64,000 nt of DNA from Nectonema munidae (taxonomy: Eukaryota; Nematomorpha; Nectonematoida; Nectonematidae), in assembly GCA_030549495.1 (NCBI GenBank), contig JAUIRK010000643.1, forward strand, positions 434,001 through 498,000, read 5' to 3'. The notes under the pieces are model-generated. The model did no database searches, was not told where the DNA came from, and was given only the letters and a program-made list of their open reading frames with translations. Positions 1 through 13,110 of this stretch are shown one piece after another. Each line of letters begins with the position of its first letter. Positions within the stretch are counted from its first letter, which is position 1. The position numbers were made by a program, and so were the translations under genes.

Positions 1-2410
1 GATGCTTATAATGCTGATGTTGATAATGCTGATGATGCTGATGCTGATAATGCTGATGATGCTTATAATGCTGATGTTGATAATGCTGATGATGCTGATA
101 ATGCTGATGCTGATAATGCTGATGATGCTTATAATGCTGATGTTGATAATGCTGATGATGCTGATAATGCTGATGTTGATAATGCTGATGATGCTTATAA
201 TGCTGATGTTGATAATGCTGATGATGCTGATAATGCTGATGCTGATAATGCTGATGATGCTTATAATGCTGATGTTGATAATGCTGATGATGCTGATGCT
301 GATAATGCTGATGATGCTTATAATGCTGATGTTGATAATGCTGATGATGCTGATAATGCTGATGTTGATAATGCTGATGATGCTGATAATGCTGATGCTG
401 ATAATGCTGATGATGCTTATAATGCTGATGTTGATAATGCTGATAATGCTGATGTTGATAATGCTGATGATGCTGATAATGCTGATGCTGATAATGCTGA
501 TGATGCTTATAATGCTGATGTTGATAATGCTGATGATGCTGATAATGCTGATGCTGATAATGCTGATGATGCTTATAATGCTGATGTTGATAATGCTGAT
601 GATGCTGATAATGCTGATGCTGATAATGCTGATGATGCTTATAATGCTGATGATGCTGATAATGCTGATGTTGATAATGCTGATGATGCTTATAATGCTG
701 ATGTTGATAATGCTGATGATGCTGATAATGCTGATGCTGATAATGCTGATGATGCTTATAATGCTGATGTTGATTGTGTGTTTATTTGTGATAATGCTGA
801 TGATGCTTATAATGCTGATGTTGATAATGCTGATGATGCTGATAATGCTGATGCTGATAATGCTGATGATGCTTATAATGCTGATGTTGATAATGCTGAT
901 GATCCTGATAATGCTGATGTTGATAATGCTGATGATGCTGATGCTGATAATGCTGATGATGCTTATAATGCTGATGTTGATAATGCTGATGATGCTGATA
1001 ATGCTGATGCTGATAATGCTGATAATGCTGATGATGCTTATTATGCTGATGATGCTTATAATGCTGATGTTGATAATGCTGATGATGCTTATAATGCTGA
1101 TGATGCTTATAATGCTGATGTTGATAATGCTGATGATGCTGATAATGCTGATGTTGATAATGCTGATGATGCTGATAATGCTGATGCTGATAATGCTGAT
1201 GATGCTTATAATGCTGATGTTGATAATGCTGATGATGCTGATAATGCTGATGTTAATAATGCTGATGATGCTTATAATGCTGATGTTGATAATGCTGATG
1301 ATGCTGATAATGCTGATGCTGATAATGCTGATGATGCTTATAATGCTGATGTTGATAATGCTGATGATGCTGATAATGCTGATGTTGATAATGCTGATGA
1401 TGCTGATAATGCTGATGCTGTTAATGCTGATGATGCTTATAATGCTGATGTGGATAATGCTGATGATGCTGATAATGCTGATGCTGATAATGCTGATGAT
1501 GCTTATAATGCTGATGTTGATAATGCTGATGATGCTGATAATGCTGATGCTGATAATGCTGATGATGCTTATAATGCTGATGATGCTGATAATGCTGATG
1601 TTGATAATGCTGATGATGCTTATAATGCTGATGTTGATAATGCTGATGATGCTGATAATGCTGATGCTGATAATGCTGATGATGCTTATAATGCTGATGT
1701 TGATAATGCTGATGATGCTGATAATGCTGATGCTGATAATGCTGATGATGCTTATAATGCTGATGTTGATAATGCTGATGATGCTGATAATGCTGATGAT
1801 GCTTATAATGCTGATGTTGATAATGCTAATGATGCTGATAATGCTGATGTTGATAATGCTGATGATGCTGATAATGCTAATGCTGATAATGCTGATGATG
1901 CTTATAATGCTGATGTTGATAATGCTGATGATGCTGATAATGCTGATGCTGATAATGCTGATGATGCTGATGTTGATAATGCTGATGATGCTGATAATGC
2001 TGATGTTGATAATGCTGATGATGCTGATAATGCTCATGCTGATAATGCTGATGCTGATAATGCTGATGATGCTTATAATGCTGATGATGCTTATAATGCT
2101 GATGTTGATAATGCTGATGATGCTGATAATGCTGATGTTGATAATGCTGATGATGCTGATAATGCTGATGCTGTAAATGCTGATGCTGATAATGCTGATG
2201 ATGCTTATAATGCTGATGATGCTGATAATGCTGATGCTGATAATGCTAATGTTGATAATGCTGATGCTGATAATGCTGATGTTGATAATGCTGATGCTGA
2301 TAATGCTGATGTAATGCTGATGCTGATAATAATGCTGATGCTGATGATGATGAGAATGAGCCTGAGGCTGATGCTGATGCCGATGCTGATGTTGTTGATG
2401 GTACTCAACT
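1..2410. repeat. Satellite/minisatellite with 66-bp higher-order unit
   Basis: The tract is made of NNT triplets (GAT, GCT, AAT, TAT, GTT) and cut by the window start. The marker GCTTATAAT recurs at 61, 127, 193 and 259, a 66-bp higher-order unit; some units lose 9 bp or more. About 36 unit lengths fit. Two frames stay open: one reads Leu/Ile/Met, the other Asp/Asn/Ala/Tyr/Val. Nearly all unit differences change codon position 1 or 2 of the Asp/Asn/Ala frame, and third-position changes are almost absent, so recent array expansion explains it better than protein selection. A non-repeat interruption lies near 771-790, and the array decays into frame-shifted GATGCTGAT after about 2300. A coding role is possible but I doubt it. 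Confidence 0.93.
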
Positions 2411-2479
2411 GTAAAAAAAACAATTTATATATGGAAGCAAAAAATGAAATTTGGGCCAAAATGACGCCGCCTAACTAGT

Positions 2480-3340
2480 CATTAGTGATGTCATGACCCC
2501 AAAATTTTATATGATGCCAATTCAAATTACGATTCACATTTCTCACTACTCATTTAGCGTATTCGGTATTCGTTAAAAAGACTTTATAGAGCTTTTGACA
2601 GCGATTTTCACAGGTAGGCAAGCAAAGCAGAATTTGTTTTAGATTTAACAGTTATATCTAAAAATATGGTTAGAGCTGTGTTGAATATTTTTCGAGGTGT
2701 CCATATAAGGATATTTCAAATATTGAGTCCATCAAATTTTGCAAATGGTCCATATTTAAAAAAAATTTAATGTTAATTAAATGACACATTTTATTTTGTT
2801 GAAGAAAAGTTCTGAAACTGGAAAAAATGATAAATTATGGTTACAAGATCAGTTATGTGTAACTGCTTTTCCATCTTGTTGAATCAAGTTGGATAATAAA
2901 AGTGATTAAAAACAATTATTTTTCATTATTAATTTTAAATCGTTCAATCGTGTTCTTTATCTTCTGCATTCAAAAAATCGAATCAACTAAATGTTATTGG
3001 TAGATGAGATTTAAGATCGTCATTGACTTCATCGGAACCTGACATATTAAATTTAGCCTCAAAGTATCAAGTTCAAATTGTCACTTTTTTGGTTGATTTA
3101 TTTATTTATTTTTATTTTTAAGCAAAAATTCAATTTACACAACAAAGAAAATCCAAAGAATAAGGTTAAAATGATTATCATGAATAAGCGTATTAAATAT
3201 AACAGTGATGATCCAAAAGCCAAAAGGCCACAACTGGGATACAACACGTATATATTATATAAATACCTATTATATAGATAAACAAGCATTCATACGAATG
3301 TATATGTTAGAAAGCCAAAATTGAAACAAAAGTAAAATAG
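2480..3340. other. AT-rich non-coding stretch
   Basis: No supported gene. Short chance frames occur on both strands at 3078-3289 without splice or family signals. Confidence 0.5.
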
Positions 3341-3341
3341 A

Positions 3342-4031
3342 CTACCCTATAATGTAAAATTGGGAGTAAATTTCAAAGTAGTTGACGGCAGACGTAGCAA
3401 TTTTTATCACAGGTAGGAAGAAAGCTATAAGTGGACAAAAAAATTGTTTCAACAAACACTTGAATTTTTTCATAGATAAACTAAGTTCTTCGAAAAAAAA
3501 CGGAGACTTTCTGTATAACATGTTCGTTTTGTATTGAACAGAGATTTCAGAGGTTGCGAGGCGGTAGAAGATAGGAAGTGGATCATGAGCTCTTCTTGTT
3601 TCATATTTTATATTTTTGTGATATTTTAAGCATTTTCTGAAGAGATTGTGAGGCCTATTGTTTAAGTTCTTGTACAAAAAACACGCAACTTTAATATTAA
3701 ACAAATCTTCAAGCTTGAGTAAACTATGAGTTCGGAAAAATTGTTCTGTATGGGAATATCATTTAAGGTTGAAAACACACCTTATAGCAGATTTTTGTAG
3801 TAATTCTATCTTGTTTTTATTGTGAGGACACCAATTCAAAAGGCTGTACTCAACATGAGGTAAAAATAACGTTTTATTGAGTAGAAGTTTTATTTTTGAA
3901 GGGAAAATATATTTTGTACGACGTAGAACACCTATGATTTGACTAAGTTTTTTTGAAACTTGATTAATAAGCTGAGAAAAGGTCAGCTTATTGTCTAATG
4001 TTAAGCCAAGTAAGTTAAAACTATTCACCAC
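3342..4031 (-). pseudogene. Non-LTR retrotransposon (LINE), C-terminal reverse-transcriptase fragment
   Basis: Read on the minus strand, one frame runs from 4031 to 3342 with a single in-frame TGA near 3756-3758. The upstream half contains FNLLGLTLDNKLTF, LPHVEYSLLNWCP and IELLQKSAIR, characteristic of the thumb and post-RT region of jockey/CR1-type LINEs. The downstream half continues with LLKLEDLFNIKVACFLYKNL and ETRRAHDPLP, the usual C-terminal 'YK-NTR' segment. The fragment is 5'-truncated: no endonuclease or catalytic RT core is present. It is a dead LINE copy. The exact clade (CR1, L2, jockey) cannot be fixed by eye. Confidence 0.82.
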
Positions 4032-4554
4032 TTCGAAACCAGCTCTTAATAATATACTATAAAATTAAAGATCATCTAATCTGCCTTGCCTACACACTTC
4101 TCAGCAAAAATAACTAAATGAAAAATTAGTATTAAAATATTCTATACTTTTTTATAATTCTTTATTTCTTTTCTTCAAAAAATGTTCCTTACTTATTTGT
4201 CACAAGCTCTTATTTTTTTTTTAAGAAAAAAAAAATTATTTTATAATAATAAAAAACTTTCATTACAAAGGCAGAAAAATGAAAATAATAATATATAAAT
4301 GTATTTAACGAGAAGAAAAGTTTACTTATGATTCTGCTCCACGAAATTTTTCCTTCACTTTGAAAATGAACTAAGTATACATGGAAATTAATTTGTATAG
4401 CAACTAAAGGTGTTAACGAATTCAGGACCAAAGTTTTTGAGACTAATTATCTGCTTTTTTCACCATATTTTGTATAAGACAAACGATTTTCATTTATTGG
4501 GACAATGGTGTCCCACTCTTCGTCTGAGGGTTAAATGGATATTTGAAATCCCAA

Positions 4555-4706
4555 TGTAAAGGTAAAGGTACCGTGGTATGTTTTCATCGAGAAGCACAAT
4601 TGAGCCGCTTGTATAGAACTATGGGAAAATTAGGCTTAATAAGGGGTCAAACCTAAGAACTTGAGTTATCGAAACCCAGTATCTAACCAAAATTACTCAC
4701 GCCCAG
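4555..4706 (-). repeat. tRNA-derived SINE, minus-strand copy
   Basis: The reverse complement matches the plus-strand copies at 18960-19100 and 49758-49905: a GTGAGTA...TTGGTTAGATA head, a TTCGATA/B-box-like middle, CATAGTTC and then a body ending in TACCTTTACC. The order of blocks is conserved but the B box is mutated, so it is an old copy. Confidence 0.7.
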
Positions 4707-4959
4707 TTTCATAACTTTTAAAGAAAAGTAGGTAGAAGCAAAACTATAGTGTTTATTAGAGTCAACTATATTTTGGGGATTTCTTATAGTAGATTTACGG
4801 AACTATTTTCTAGATTAGTGATGTTTATTGAGCTATAATAATTCTAATAATACTTTATGTTTATTTTCTAGCTATAGCTTCACTAGTTTTTTATCCTTTA
4901 AATTGATTTAGGAACACTTAGTTTTTTTTATAATTCAATTAGTAAAATTAAAAAGTTAT

Positions 4960-5230
4960 AAGTGGGATTAACCTTTTCCTAATTTAACTAGTAGATTACA
5001 CATTTTTATTAGTAAGGCTTAGTATTTCATTAGTGAATTTTTTGAGAAAAGCCTTTACTAATTTTATTAGTAAGTGTTATTTAATTTTTTTAATAACTCA
5101 ATTAATCAATGACATTAATTTTTTTGGATAAATTTTTTGTAATAAATTAATTAGGCAGTTAAAGTGTAGCGTTGGGAAACTGTACTAATTTATTAGTGAA
5201 AATTTGAACAAGAACCTTTAATTCTTTTTT
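4960..5230 (+). repeat. Interspersed repeat with TTAGTAAAATTAGT motifs
   Basis: Contains ACTAATTTTATTAGTAA-type palindromic motifs and the block GCGTTGGGAAA plus TTAGTGAAAATTTGAACAAG. The same blocks recur at 52285-52385 (plus) and 34865-34985 (minus), with scraps near 36175-36225 and 53905-53955. No coding capacity seen. Confidence 0.55.
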
Positions 5231-5862
5231 TAATTAGTGCAAATATTTTGTTTCTGCAACAAATAAATGAGGTATGTAAATAACCAAATCAAAAACAATT
5301 AATCATGCTGTCGTTTATTTTTATATATATGTATTTTTTTCAAAAGTTAAAATACGAGTAAAATATCTCTATGCTGTTAACCCTGGTTACTCAAAAATTC
5401 ATTAGACTGAATCCTTCATAGTCAGTACAAATTTAAGATTTTTTTCTAGTTTTGTCTAAAATCAGTGTTGATAGACATCACTAATGTGAAATCGTCATCT
5501 TTTATTTATTGAATTTGGGAACACATCAATATATAATATTTATTTCATTTTAAAAAATCATATTTGTTTAATTATATTATACAATTTATTAAAACAATAA
5601 TGAGTTTTTAGTTTAAAAATATTTTAAATCAAGTAATATTCAAGAAATAAACTTCATAAAATGAATTTTTATACTTTTCAAACGAATTTTCATAAAAATA
5701 TTCTTTTTTTACTGATAAGCAATCAATTATCTTTTTCGGGTACTGATTTTAATATAAGTTTTTTTTAGAAATTTTTGAAAGAAGCTAATAAATATATGGG
5801 CGTATCGAGAGTGAGAGCTTAACTTAAGACTATTTTAAGAAGAGCCATAAACATATCTAGAT

Positions 5863-6684
5863 CACTGAAAAAAAAGTAGTAACATTATAAATTAGATAGT
5901 AAAAAATAGTACAGTTAATTATTACTAAATATAAAGTTCCATTATTATTATTTACTATTAATTACTACCAAAAATTAATTAAATTATTACCAAAAATGGT
6001 AAATAAAATAAATAATAATAAAATTTTTCGAAAAATAATTTCAAAAAGTCCAAATTAAGTTATAATTTTATTTCTTTCAAGCTTTACGAGATATTTAGTT
6101 TTTTGATAACTACACACACTGATAGTTTAAATTACTAGGAATTGATTTTTATTAAATTATTGTATTTATATGGCGTTAATATGCACAAAAATTTTGATAA
6201 TTTCATAAAAAAATTAACTTAAAACACTTCATAACTATTTATTAATTGAAATTATAAAAATATATAAAATCTATTCAATAAAAAATAAACCCGAAAGCTG
6301 AATTAATATCCGAAAGCAGCTTTATGAAAGAGCGAAAGGTCGCGTCAATTAAAGTTTTCAAATTTTTGCTAAATCATTCTTCATCTGAAGTCTAAAACTT
6401 TTTATGCAAAGACCTTTGGATTTTTTTTTGGGTAATTAGACATAAAAAGCATTAAAAATAGTAAAAATTAAATACCTGAAAGCCCAGAGAGTAGTAAGAT
6501 ATACGACTTATTATAAAAATGGCAAAATTCAAGTATTAAAAACTTTTACAGGTAGTAAAAAAGTGTGTCGTAAATGTACCATATCATCATTAATTTTACT
6601 ATATCTAAATAGTAAAATTACGTATAGAACTGTTTAATGTTTATCACAACACTATATATTTGCAACTACTACATTTTTTCAGTG
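5863..6684. mobile_element. MITE with CACTGAAAAAA terminal inverted repeats, 822 bp
   Basis: The left end reads CACTGAAAAAAAAGTAGTA and the right end, reverse-complemented, reads CACTGAAAAAATGTAGTAGT. The flanks ATCTAGAT and ATTAATAT are 8 bp but only partly alike, so the target duplication is uncertain. No transposase frame is present. Internal segments recur at 30660-31258, where the same right end is preserved. Confidence 0.65.
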
Positions 6685-6689
6685 ATTAA

Positions 6690-8080
6690 TATACATTTAA
6701 AAAGTTGTGTTTTTTATCAAGAAAGGGAGGAGTACGCAATCCTTTTTTCTGTTTGGATAAATACTTTTGAATATTTTTTTGTTTAAAACATGTAAATTAC
6801 TACAGATTTTTGAATAAATTTTGACTATTATTGAAAGAAACTGTAAACAAATCGTTCATCTGTCTGCTTGGTTAAAATTCAATCATTTTTAAACATTGCC
6901 ATATATTATATATTATATATAAGAGGAAATTGAGTTAACGAGTCAAGCAAGTATTTATTTATGATGTAGTTAATTTAATTAATTTTCATGAAAGTGGAGT
7001 AGGAGTGTTGCAGTTTAATACTTTTTTTAATTAATCTTCGTTATCTCCCTTACGCTTTCATCAAGCCTCTTTCCATTGATCATTTTTCCTCATTGATCGA
7101 GTGATATCAAATTTCATTAATTTAAAGCCAATCGTTGAATGCCTCATAACACAAATTTTCTGTCACAAAAGTTTTAAATTCTTCAACAATTACTTATCAA
7201 TGACGAATTGCAAAAGTGACTTATAAAAGCTAAATTTTTTTCCAAAAACACTTATAAATGGAAACATAGAGAGGACAAGAAAATTAATAAAAGTTTCTTT
7301 TATTTGTCAATAAGTGTAAATGAATTAATATCAATTTTGTTAAAATTATTAATAATGCTCGTTTAAGATCAAAATTTCCAAGCACTTAATTGCAGTTTTA
7401 AAATTTTCATTTTTAGTACCTGTTTTTTATGCTGATTAAGCAAATTTTTTTTCAAGTATGCATATTTTTAATCTAGATAAAATATTTGCTAAAATTATTG
7501 AACTTGAGTTATTTCATGAAGAGTTTTCTCATAAAATATTTATATTAAAAGTCTTTCCTTTTATTTTCATAGGGCTCAATGAACCTAAAAAATACTAAAT
7601 TAACTATAGGTGGTTATTTACCCTGAATTTGAGAACCACTGGGTTAAATTGAAATGTTCATTTTTCATTATATTCTAAAATAACTGTTTAAATCCTCATT
7701 TCAATGTATTTTAAGAAAGGAGACATAATAAATATTTTTGTTTCTTGCACATTAACATTTCGGAATATCAAAATCCTCAACTTTACGCGAACTAAGATGG
7801 GTTAATTGAAAATGAATCAAATTTTATTAGGGTTTTTAGTATAAAATACATTTTATGGTAAAGAATGACATTATTACTGGACTCAAAATTTTTATTTTAA
7901 CAAAGGATAAAAACAGAAAATTCTATAATAATACAAAAAATTCTAAAAGAAGAATTTTGTTAAAAAAAACCAGAGAGTTTTCTCTAAGTCGAGTTATTTT
8001 AAGCTTATTTAATTACTTCAAAAATTTATGTTTAATAGAATACCATAAAGATCGATCTGTGGGGAGAAAATTTTTTTTGA
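6690..8080. other. AT-rich non-coding stretch
   Basis: Holds an AT microsatellite at about 6900-6922. An open frame at 7855-8121 has no family resemblance or splice support, so I do not call it. Confidence 0.45.
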
Positions 8081-8084
8081 ATAT

Positions 8085-8189
8085 ATCGTTGGCTCCAATT
8101 ACTTTTAGAATAGAATGTTAAACCTTTTCTCTCCTAACATTTTTATCAAATCATGCATATAGGAATCTAAAGTAATGGGAGCCAACGAT
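8085..8189. repeat. 23-24-bp inverted repeat (hairpin)
   Basis: ATCGTTGGCTCC at 8085 is mirrored by GGGAGCCAACGAT ending at 8189. The arms are 8085-8108 and 8167-8189, nearly perfect, with a 58-base loop. It is either a mini-element or a deleted transposon end. Confidence 0.6.
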
Positions 8190-8381
8190 AAATTTAAAAT
8201 TCATGAGGTTAATTATGGGTATTTTTTGGAACTAAATTAAATTTGACTGATCTCACAAAAAAACAGATATTGCAAAAATTAATGAAATATTTTTCGTAAA
8301 ACACAGCCTATGTTCACCTCAAAGAGTAGAGCTTTCTAATGATACCATTTTCAATAAAAAAATTGTTCAAATCTTCACATT

Positions 8382-9252
8382 ATGCTCTTGGGAAAAAGTG
8401 GTGACACTCTTTATTTCAAAAAAGTCGCATTATTTCTCTATAAATTTCTCAATTTCTTTCTTCCAAGTATTTTTGATCAACTAATTGTTTTGAACGTAGG
8501 TATTAATAGAACATCTCCACGATTTCCATTAACCATGATCTTGCCTCGTTACAAGTTTTTCAAATCATGCCAGTCTTTTTCTTTTAAATTATCTTTGTTA
8601 TTTAATAACAGTCAGTTTGATACATCAAATTTCGATTTGTACTTTTCTTCTTTTAGAAACTATATTAAAAAATATTTTCTCTCGAAATATGATTTTTCAA
8701 CTTGTACAACCCCTAAATGTTTTGCTTGCAAATATACCAATAATACAACAGCTTGAGTGCTAGTATTCCCACACAAATTTTTTTCTATTCATGTTTGTTT
8801 CATTTAACTTTCATTTATATACTTATTTATCTATTTATGTATTTTTTTTTTTTTTTTTATATTTTGTTGATTATGTATTTATATACCTTACTTATATATC
8901 TACTTTTTTTACAACCAAATTTATGTATCTTATCTTTATTACTTATATGTGCATACATATATTTGTTCACCAAGCCTATTATCTGAATTGTGAACCATTT
9001 TTTATGTCTATATTGAAAACATCTTCAAAGTGATTCATTAAGAGCTATGCTTTCATGGTTAGTGTCTCCAAGCGGCTGATTGGCCTTTGACGCTTACCTT
9101 CAAAAGTACCTGAGTTTTTTTTTTTTTGAATTTAACTTATTTTAGTGTGTGTTTTGTTTTATTTTACAGTTGTTTTTCTACATATGTGCTCATATTTTTC
9201 TTTGTGAACTTTTGTGAAATAAATGCTTACTTACTTACTTACTTACTTATTA
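8382..9252 (+). pseudogene. LINE 3' end: C-terminal ORF2 scrap plus (CTTA)n tail
   Basis: The frame 8382-8756 encodes about 124 residues with LFLYKFLNFFLPSIF, INRTSP and LPRYKF...FSFKLSLLFN, the layout of the terminal region of CR1/L2-like LINE ORF2 (helical 'YK' segment, R-T-SP, then a Pro-Arg block and an LFN block). It ends in CTTPKCFACKYTNN. About 500 bp further on, the presumed 3' UTR ends with AATAAATG followed by five CTTA repeats (9226-9250), as expected for LINE tails that end in a short tandem repeat. No RT catalytic core is present, so the copy is 5'-truncated. The frame may extend a little upstream. Confidence 0.6.
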
Positions 9253-9259
9253 CTAAAAT

Positions 9260-9890
9260 TTAGAACGAATTTCTGAAGTAAAGCGCAATTATCAAAAGTC
9301 TTATAAAGATTTTGCAAAAATAAACTATGCCTAGCGTATATATCAATAGATAATCTTCAAATCATATGTATATGTATAATCAAGACGAAATATTGAATAA
9401 CTGTTAATTTTTTTGAATAACTGCCAAATCGGATAGAACCATACTATAATATATGCAGAGCAGATGAGACTGCAGAATCGGTTAGATAAATTCAAAAATA
9501 AAATAAAAATTACATTACCAATTTGACATAATATTGAAAAAAGGTAGTTTAGTGTGCCAATAAAAAAGCAAATATAGATGTGCTCAATTTATTATTATTT
9601 ATTTCTTGCTTGTGCAGACATATGCAAATAATGACGCAAAAAAGAATTAAGGTTAGTTGTCAGTTAGTTATTTTATTTTTGTTTAGTTAGATGAGAAGGA
9701 TGGGGCCTGTGTTCCAGTGCTTAATCACTTTATTGAATGTTTGAGTTAATAGTGTGCGGTCTACGATCCCAAAAACATAAGGTAAATGCCAAAATATTAC
9801 GGTTAAAAAATAAATGGAAAAAAAACTAATAAATAAAATAATTATGAAAAAATATGGTAAAATTATATCGAATCAAAAATCAGAAAGGAT
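9260..9890. other. Non-coding stretch
   Basis: Nothing supportable except degenerate GTTAGTTAG words near 9650-9690. Confidence 0.4.
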
Positions 9891-10100
9891 ACATTCACTG
9901 TAAAAAAGGTTAAAGAGTTAATGGACAAACTTAAAATGTATGTGTGACAAACCTGAAGTAAAAAAGGGGAACTTAATGTTTTACGTTGAAAAAAACAACT
10001 TAAATCGAAAAAAAACAATCTTTAAGGGAAAAAAGACGAACTTAAAGTGAAAAAAATGAACTTAAAGTAGAATTGAACAAACTTAGTGCAAAAATGAAAT
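9890..10100. repeat. Degenerate tandem repeat GAACTTAAAGTGAAAAA
   Basis: Words such as GAACTTAAAGT with A-rich spacers recur about every 20-30 bp. The reverse complement of this unit forms the cleaner array at 14250-14345. Confidence 0.55.
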
Positions 10101-10202
10101 ATTTAAAATTTGAATATTTTTTGAAAGTTTTTTGTCTCCTTCTTTTATGTTTGTCACTTCCTAATTTTATTAATTTCCTAATAATGGCTATCTTTATTTT
10201 TA

Positions 10203-10330
10203 AGGACTAAGTTAGATAGAATTAATAAGTTAGTTGATTTGTTATTTTCTTAGGTAGGGAGTTTGTTAGTTAGCTAGTTAGTATGCAGTTAGTTAGTGAA
10301 GTAGTTAACTAGATAAACAGTTAGTATATG
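10203..10330. repeat. Degenerate AGTTAGTT tetranucleotide tract
   Basis: TTAG/GTTAGTTAG words recur over about 130 bp. Similar tracts in the opposite sense (AACTAACT) lie at 30350-30450, 37845-38045 and 56310-56460. Confidence 0.5.
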
Positions 10331-10349
10331 CTTATTAAGCTAAAAGAGT

Positions 10350-13000
10350 TTTTTTTTTTTTTTTTTTGTTAAAATTTTGTATTATTGGTTTTAAATTCAA
10401 ATAATATATATTATATAAAATAAACTTGTTTAATCAAGCAAATTTCTCTGCTTTCTCACTTACGATACCTTACGAAGTAGTTTTGTTTCGATTTTTCTAG
10501 AAGTTGAATACTTCACTCTTTAGATAATTTAGCATTTCTCAAAAGTATCTCGTTCGTATTGAAAAAAGTTTTCGTGTTTGAAAAAAGGATTTGCAAAATG
10601 GGTTTGTTGTAAACAAGAAATTTATACTGCAAGTGAGATACAGCAGTGATAAGTGCAACACAAATGAAATTTTCACAGCACACACACACAATAGTGTTTT
10701 AAATGAAAAAAACAAATAACTCATCAAAAGCAATAAGCTTTCAAATATGAAATTTCATTTCCAAATTGAAAAACAGAATTACTTAGAAGTAATTGTTAAA
10801 TGAAGCTTGCGCTTTTGATTTCTTTTATAGCAAGCGATCTTTATACAAGTGTCAGCATTACTGAATGCGTAAATGGAAGAATCATATACAGAAACACTAT
10901 TTCCTTAATTGTTAATTGCAAAATTAAATTTAACATTTTCAGAATCACTTAACACTGTTTCAATTATTTTTCTTATTGATTTAAAAAGTTTGGCGGGTAT
11001 AGCTAGATCTTCGCTTTTTATACTCAGAATAGAGTCTTAAACTTTATATATAATATATAAAATGTTACGTAACTGTAATGCTCTTATACTTATTCTGAAC
11101 CTAAGCTCAACACTATGTGCTGATCATACATAGGAATTGTTTTTATGAAATAGAAGCTGATTTAAATGAGCCAGCAGTAAACCACGAAATTATAAATTAT
11201 CTGCCTTAAGTTATGCGATAATTTATTCAAAGTGAAAAACAAACGAATAATTATTTCAATGAAATGGAAAAAAAATGTGGAAGTTCAAAAAATTTTTAGT
11301 TGAAGTGGAAAAAAATCGTTGAAAACATTTCACTTGAAGTTGAAATGTAATGTATAACAAAGAAGGCGATTAAATTTTTTAATGTTTTAAAGTCTAAATA
11401 ATTATTTATATAATGTTTGAAGAGTTACTGGTTTTTATGATGCTTCAGAATTCATTACAATCACAGTCACGATTGTAAGAACAAAGATGCATTGAAAATA
11501 ACGTTTTAAAGTAAAAGGCTTATCTTAATTTTTATATGATGAATGAAGAAAATCTGAAATAGTTCAAGCTCACGCTAATTTAATTGAGAGCAAAAAACGT
11601 AAAATAGCATAATAAGAAAATTATGAAAACTATTTTCAGATGATTTGCACAAATCATTTATTTAATATTTTTATAAGGGAATTTGGTTTTAATTTTTATA
11701 CACTGTCGTGTCCAGTGGTCATCAGTTTGGGAAAAAGTAAAAATGATCTGTACACTTTCAGGTATTGATTCTTGAAATTATTTTGTTTGCTTTTTGAATT
11801 AACTTTCATAAAACTTAAAGCAGATTCTTTACATTCCGTGTATCGTAGTTGACCATTCTTCCTAAAAATCTTGGAAAGGACATTCCGAGAATCAAAGAAT
11901 GCCGACATATTAAAGGGTCAGCTCCAACAATAAGAGGTATACATACATCCTTTATGCAGACAATATTAATTATTATTATTATTATAAGCTTTTAAAAAAT
12001 CAATAAATCTTGGGTATCTTTAAAAATAACATATGGCATCAGATGGGTTTAATTAAATAGTATACTATTAAATTTATAAAGACAGAATTCATTCTAAAGA
12101 ATATTTCGATTTTTTGAATAAATGAAAAGAAGTTTGAATTTAAAAATAAAATAATTTCGAAATGAGAATATATTTATCTATACTGGAGAGAAAGATAATT
12201 TACTAAATTGTGAAAGAGCTTTGACAAATTTTGCTCAAAAAATAATTATATTACTTTCTTACATCATTTATTCGACAACTTTTGGAACAATTAATTCTAT
12301 TAGAACCACATTAAATGAAATCATCCAATCATATTGCATTGCTTGGTTGGAGTAAGTTAAAAGAAAGATGCAATTGACTTTGAATGAACATAATATTTAA
12401 TCGAATTTTTAAATAATTTTAAATCGGAAATTTTATAATTCATTTATATTATATTTAAGTATGATTGTTAAATGTTTTTATCTTTCTTCTTAAACTAACA
12501 CTTCACTTGAAGTTAAAAAAATTTCACTCGAATTTGAAAACATTAACTTGAACATTAAAACATTTTACTTGAAGTAGTACTTTGATTAGGGGAGAGCTTT
12601 GCCTTTCTACATTTACAATATGTCTGACGATATTTTGATTAATTAACAGCATAAATAAATTATAATCACCCCGCGGACTCACACATTCAATATAAATATT
12701 TTTGTTACTAGAACTCTGTCATCTCTTTAATGACCCTACTTCATAAAAAGAATGGTAATAATATTTTGATAAAGTAAAAAATCCAAAATAAAAGCGTGTT
12801 ATAAACACGTGGTTAAATTTGAAGTTTTAAACGTGGTTTCTAAAGAAACTTTGTGGTTAAAGTGACACATTTAACTTTTTGAATAAATGACAAATACAAC
12901 ACAAGTTGGCGATTGAAAGAAGATGAGCTTAGTCGGAAAGTATAAATGCTACTTAAAATTTAAAATGGTCCTTTAAATGATAATTAAAAAAATTTATATT
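10350..13000. other. Long AT-rich stretch without supported genes
   Basis: Minus-strand frames at 10539-10733 and 11696-11908 were inspected and show no domain, splice pairing or family motif. A CA run lies near 10680. Confidence 0.4.
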
Positions 13001-13110
13001 TATACAAAGAAAAAAATATGTATAGCAATATTACTATAGAAAGAAAAATTAGTAAAGTTAATTTTTACTAGATATAAACATAAATTACTATCTAAAAAGT
13101 TGTGAGTATT
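13000..13110. repeat. Partial copy related to the CACTGAAAAAA MITE
   Basis: The segment with GTTAATTTTTACTAGATATAAA resembles GTTAATTATTACTAAATATAAA inside 5863-6684. Both ends are missing and the match is short. Confidence 0.35.

Noticed and set aside
2-2176. 724-codon Leu/Ile/Met frame and 566-codon Asp/Asn/Ala frame (778-2478) as genes
   Set aside because: Both are by-products of an NNT satellite with no TAA/TAG in those frames; the second loses its repeat phase near 2310 and shows no coding-type substitution pattern.
1-2410. CRISPR-like array
   Set aside because: No unique spacers: units are contiguous and vary by single bases; the setting is a eukaryotic genome.
11696-11908. Minus-strand 70-codon frame
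   Set aside because: Moderate coding look but no splice partner, no domain, and a competing frame through the same DNA.
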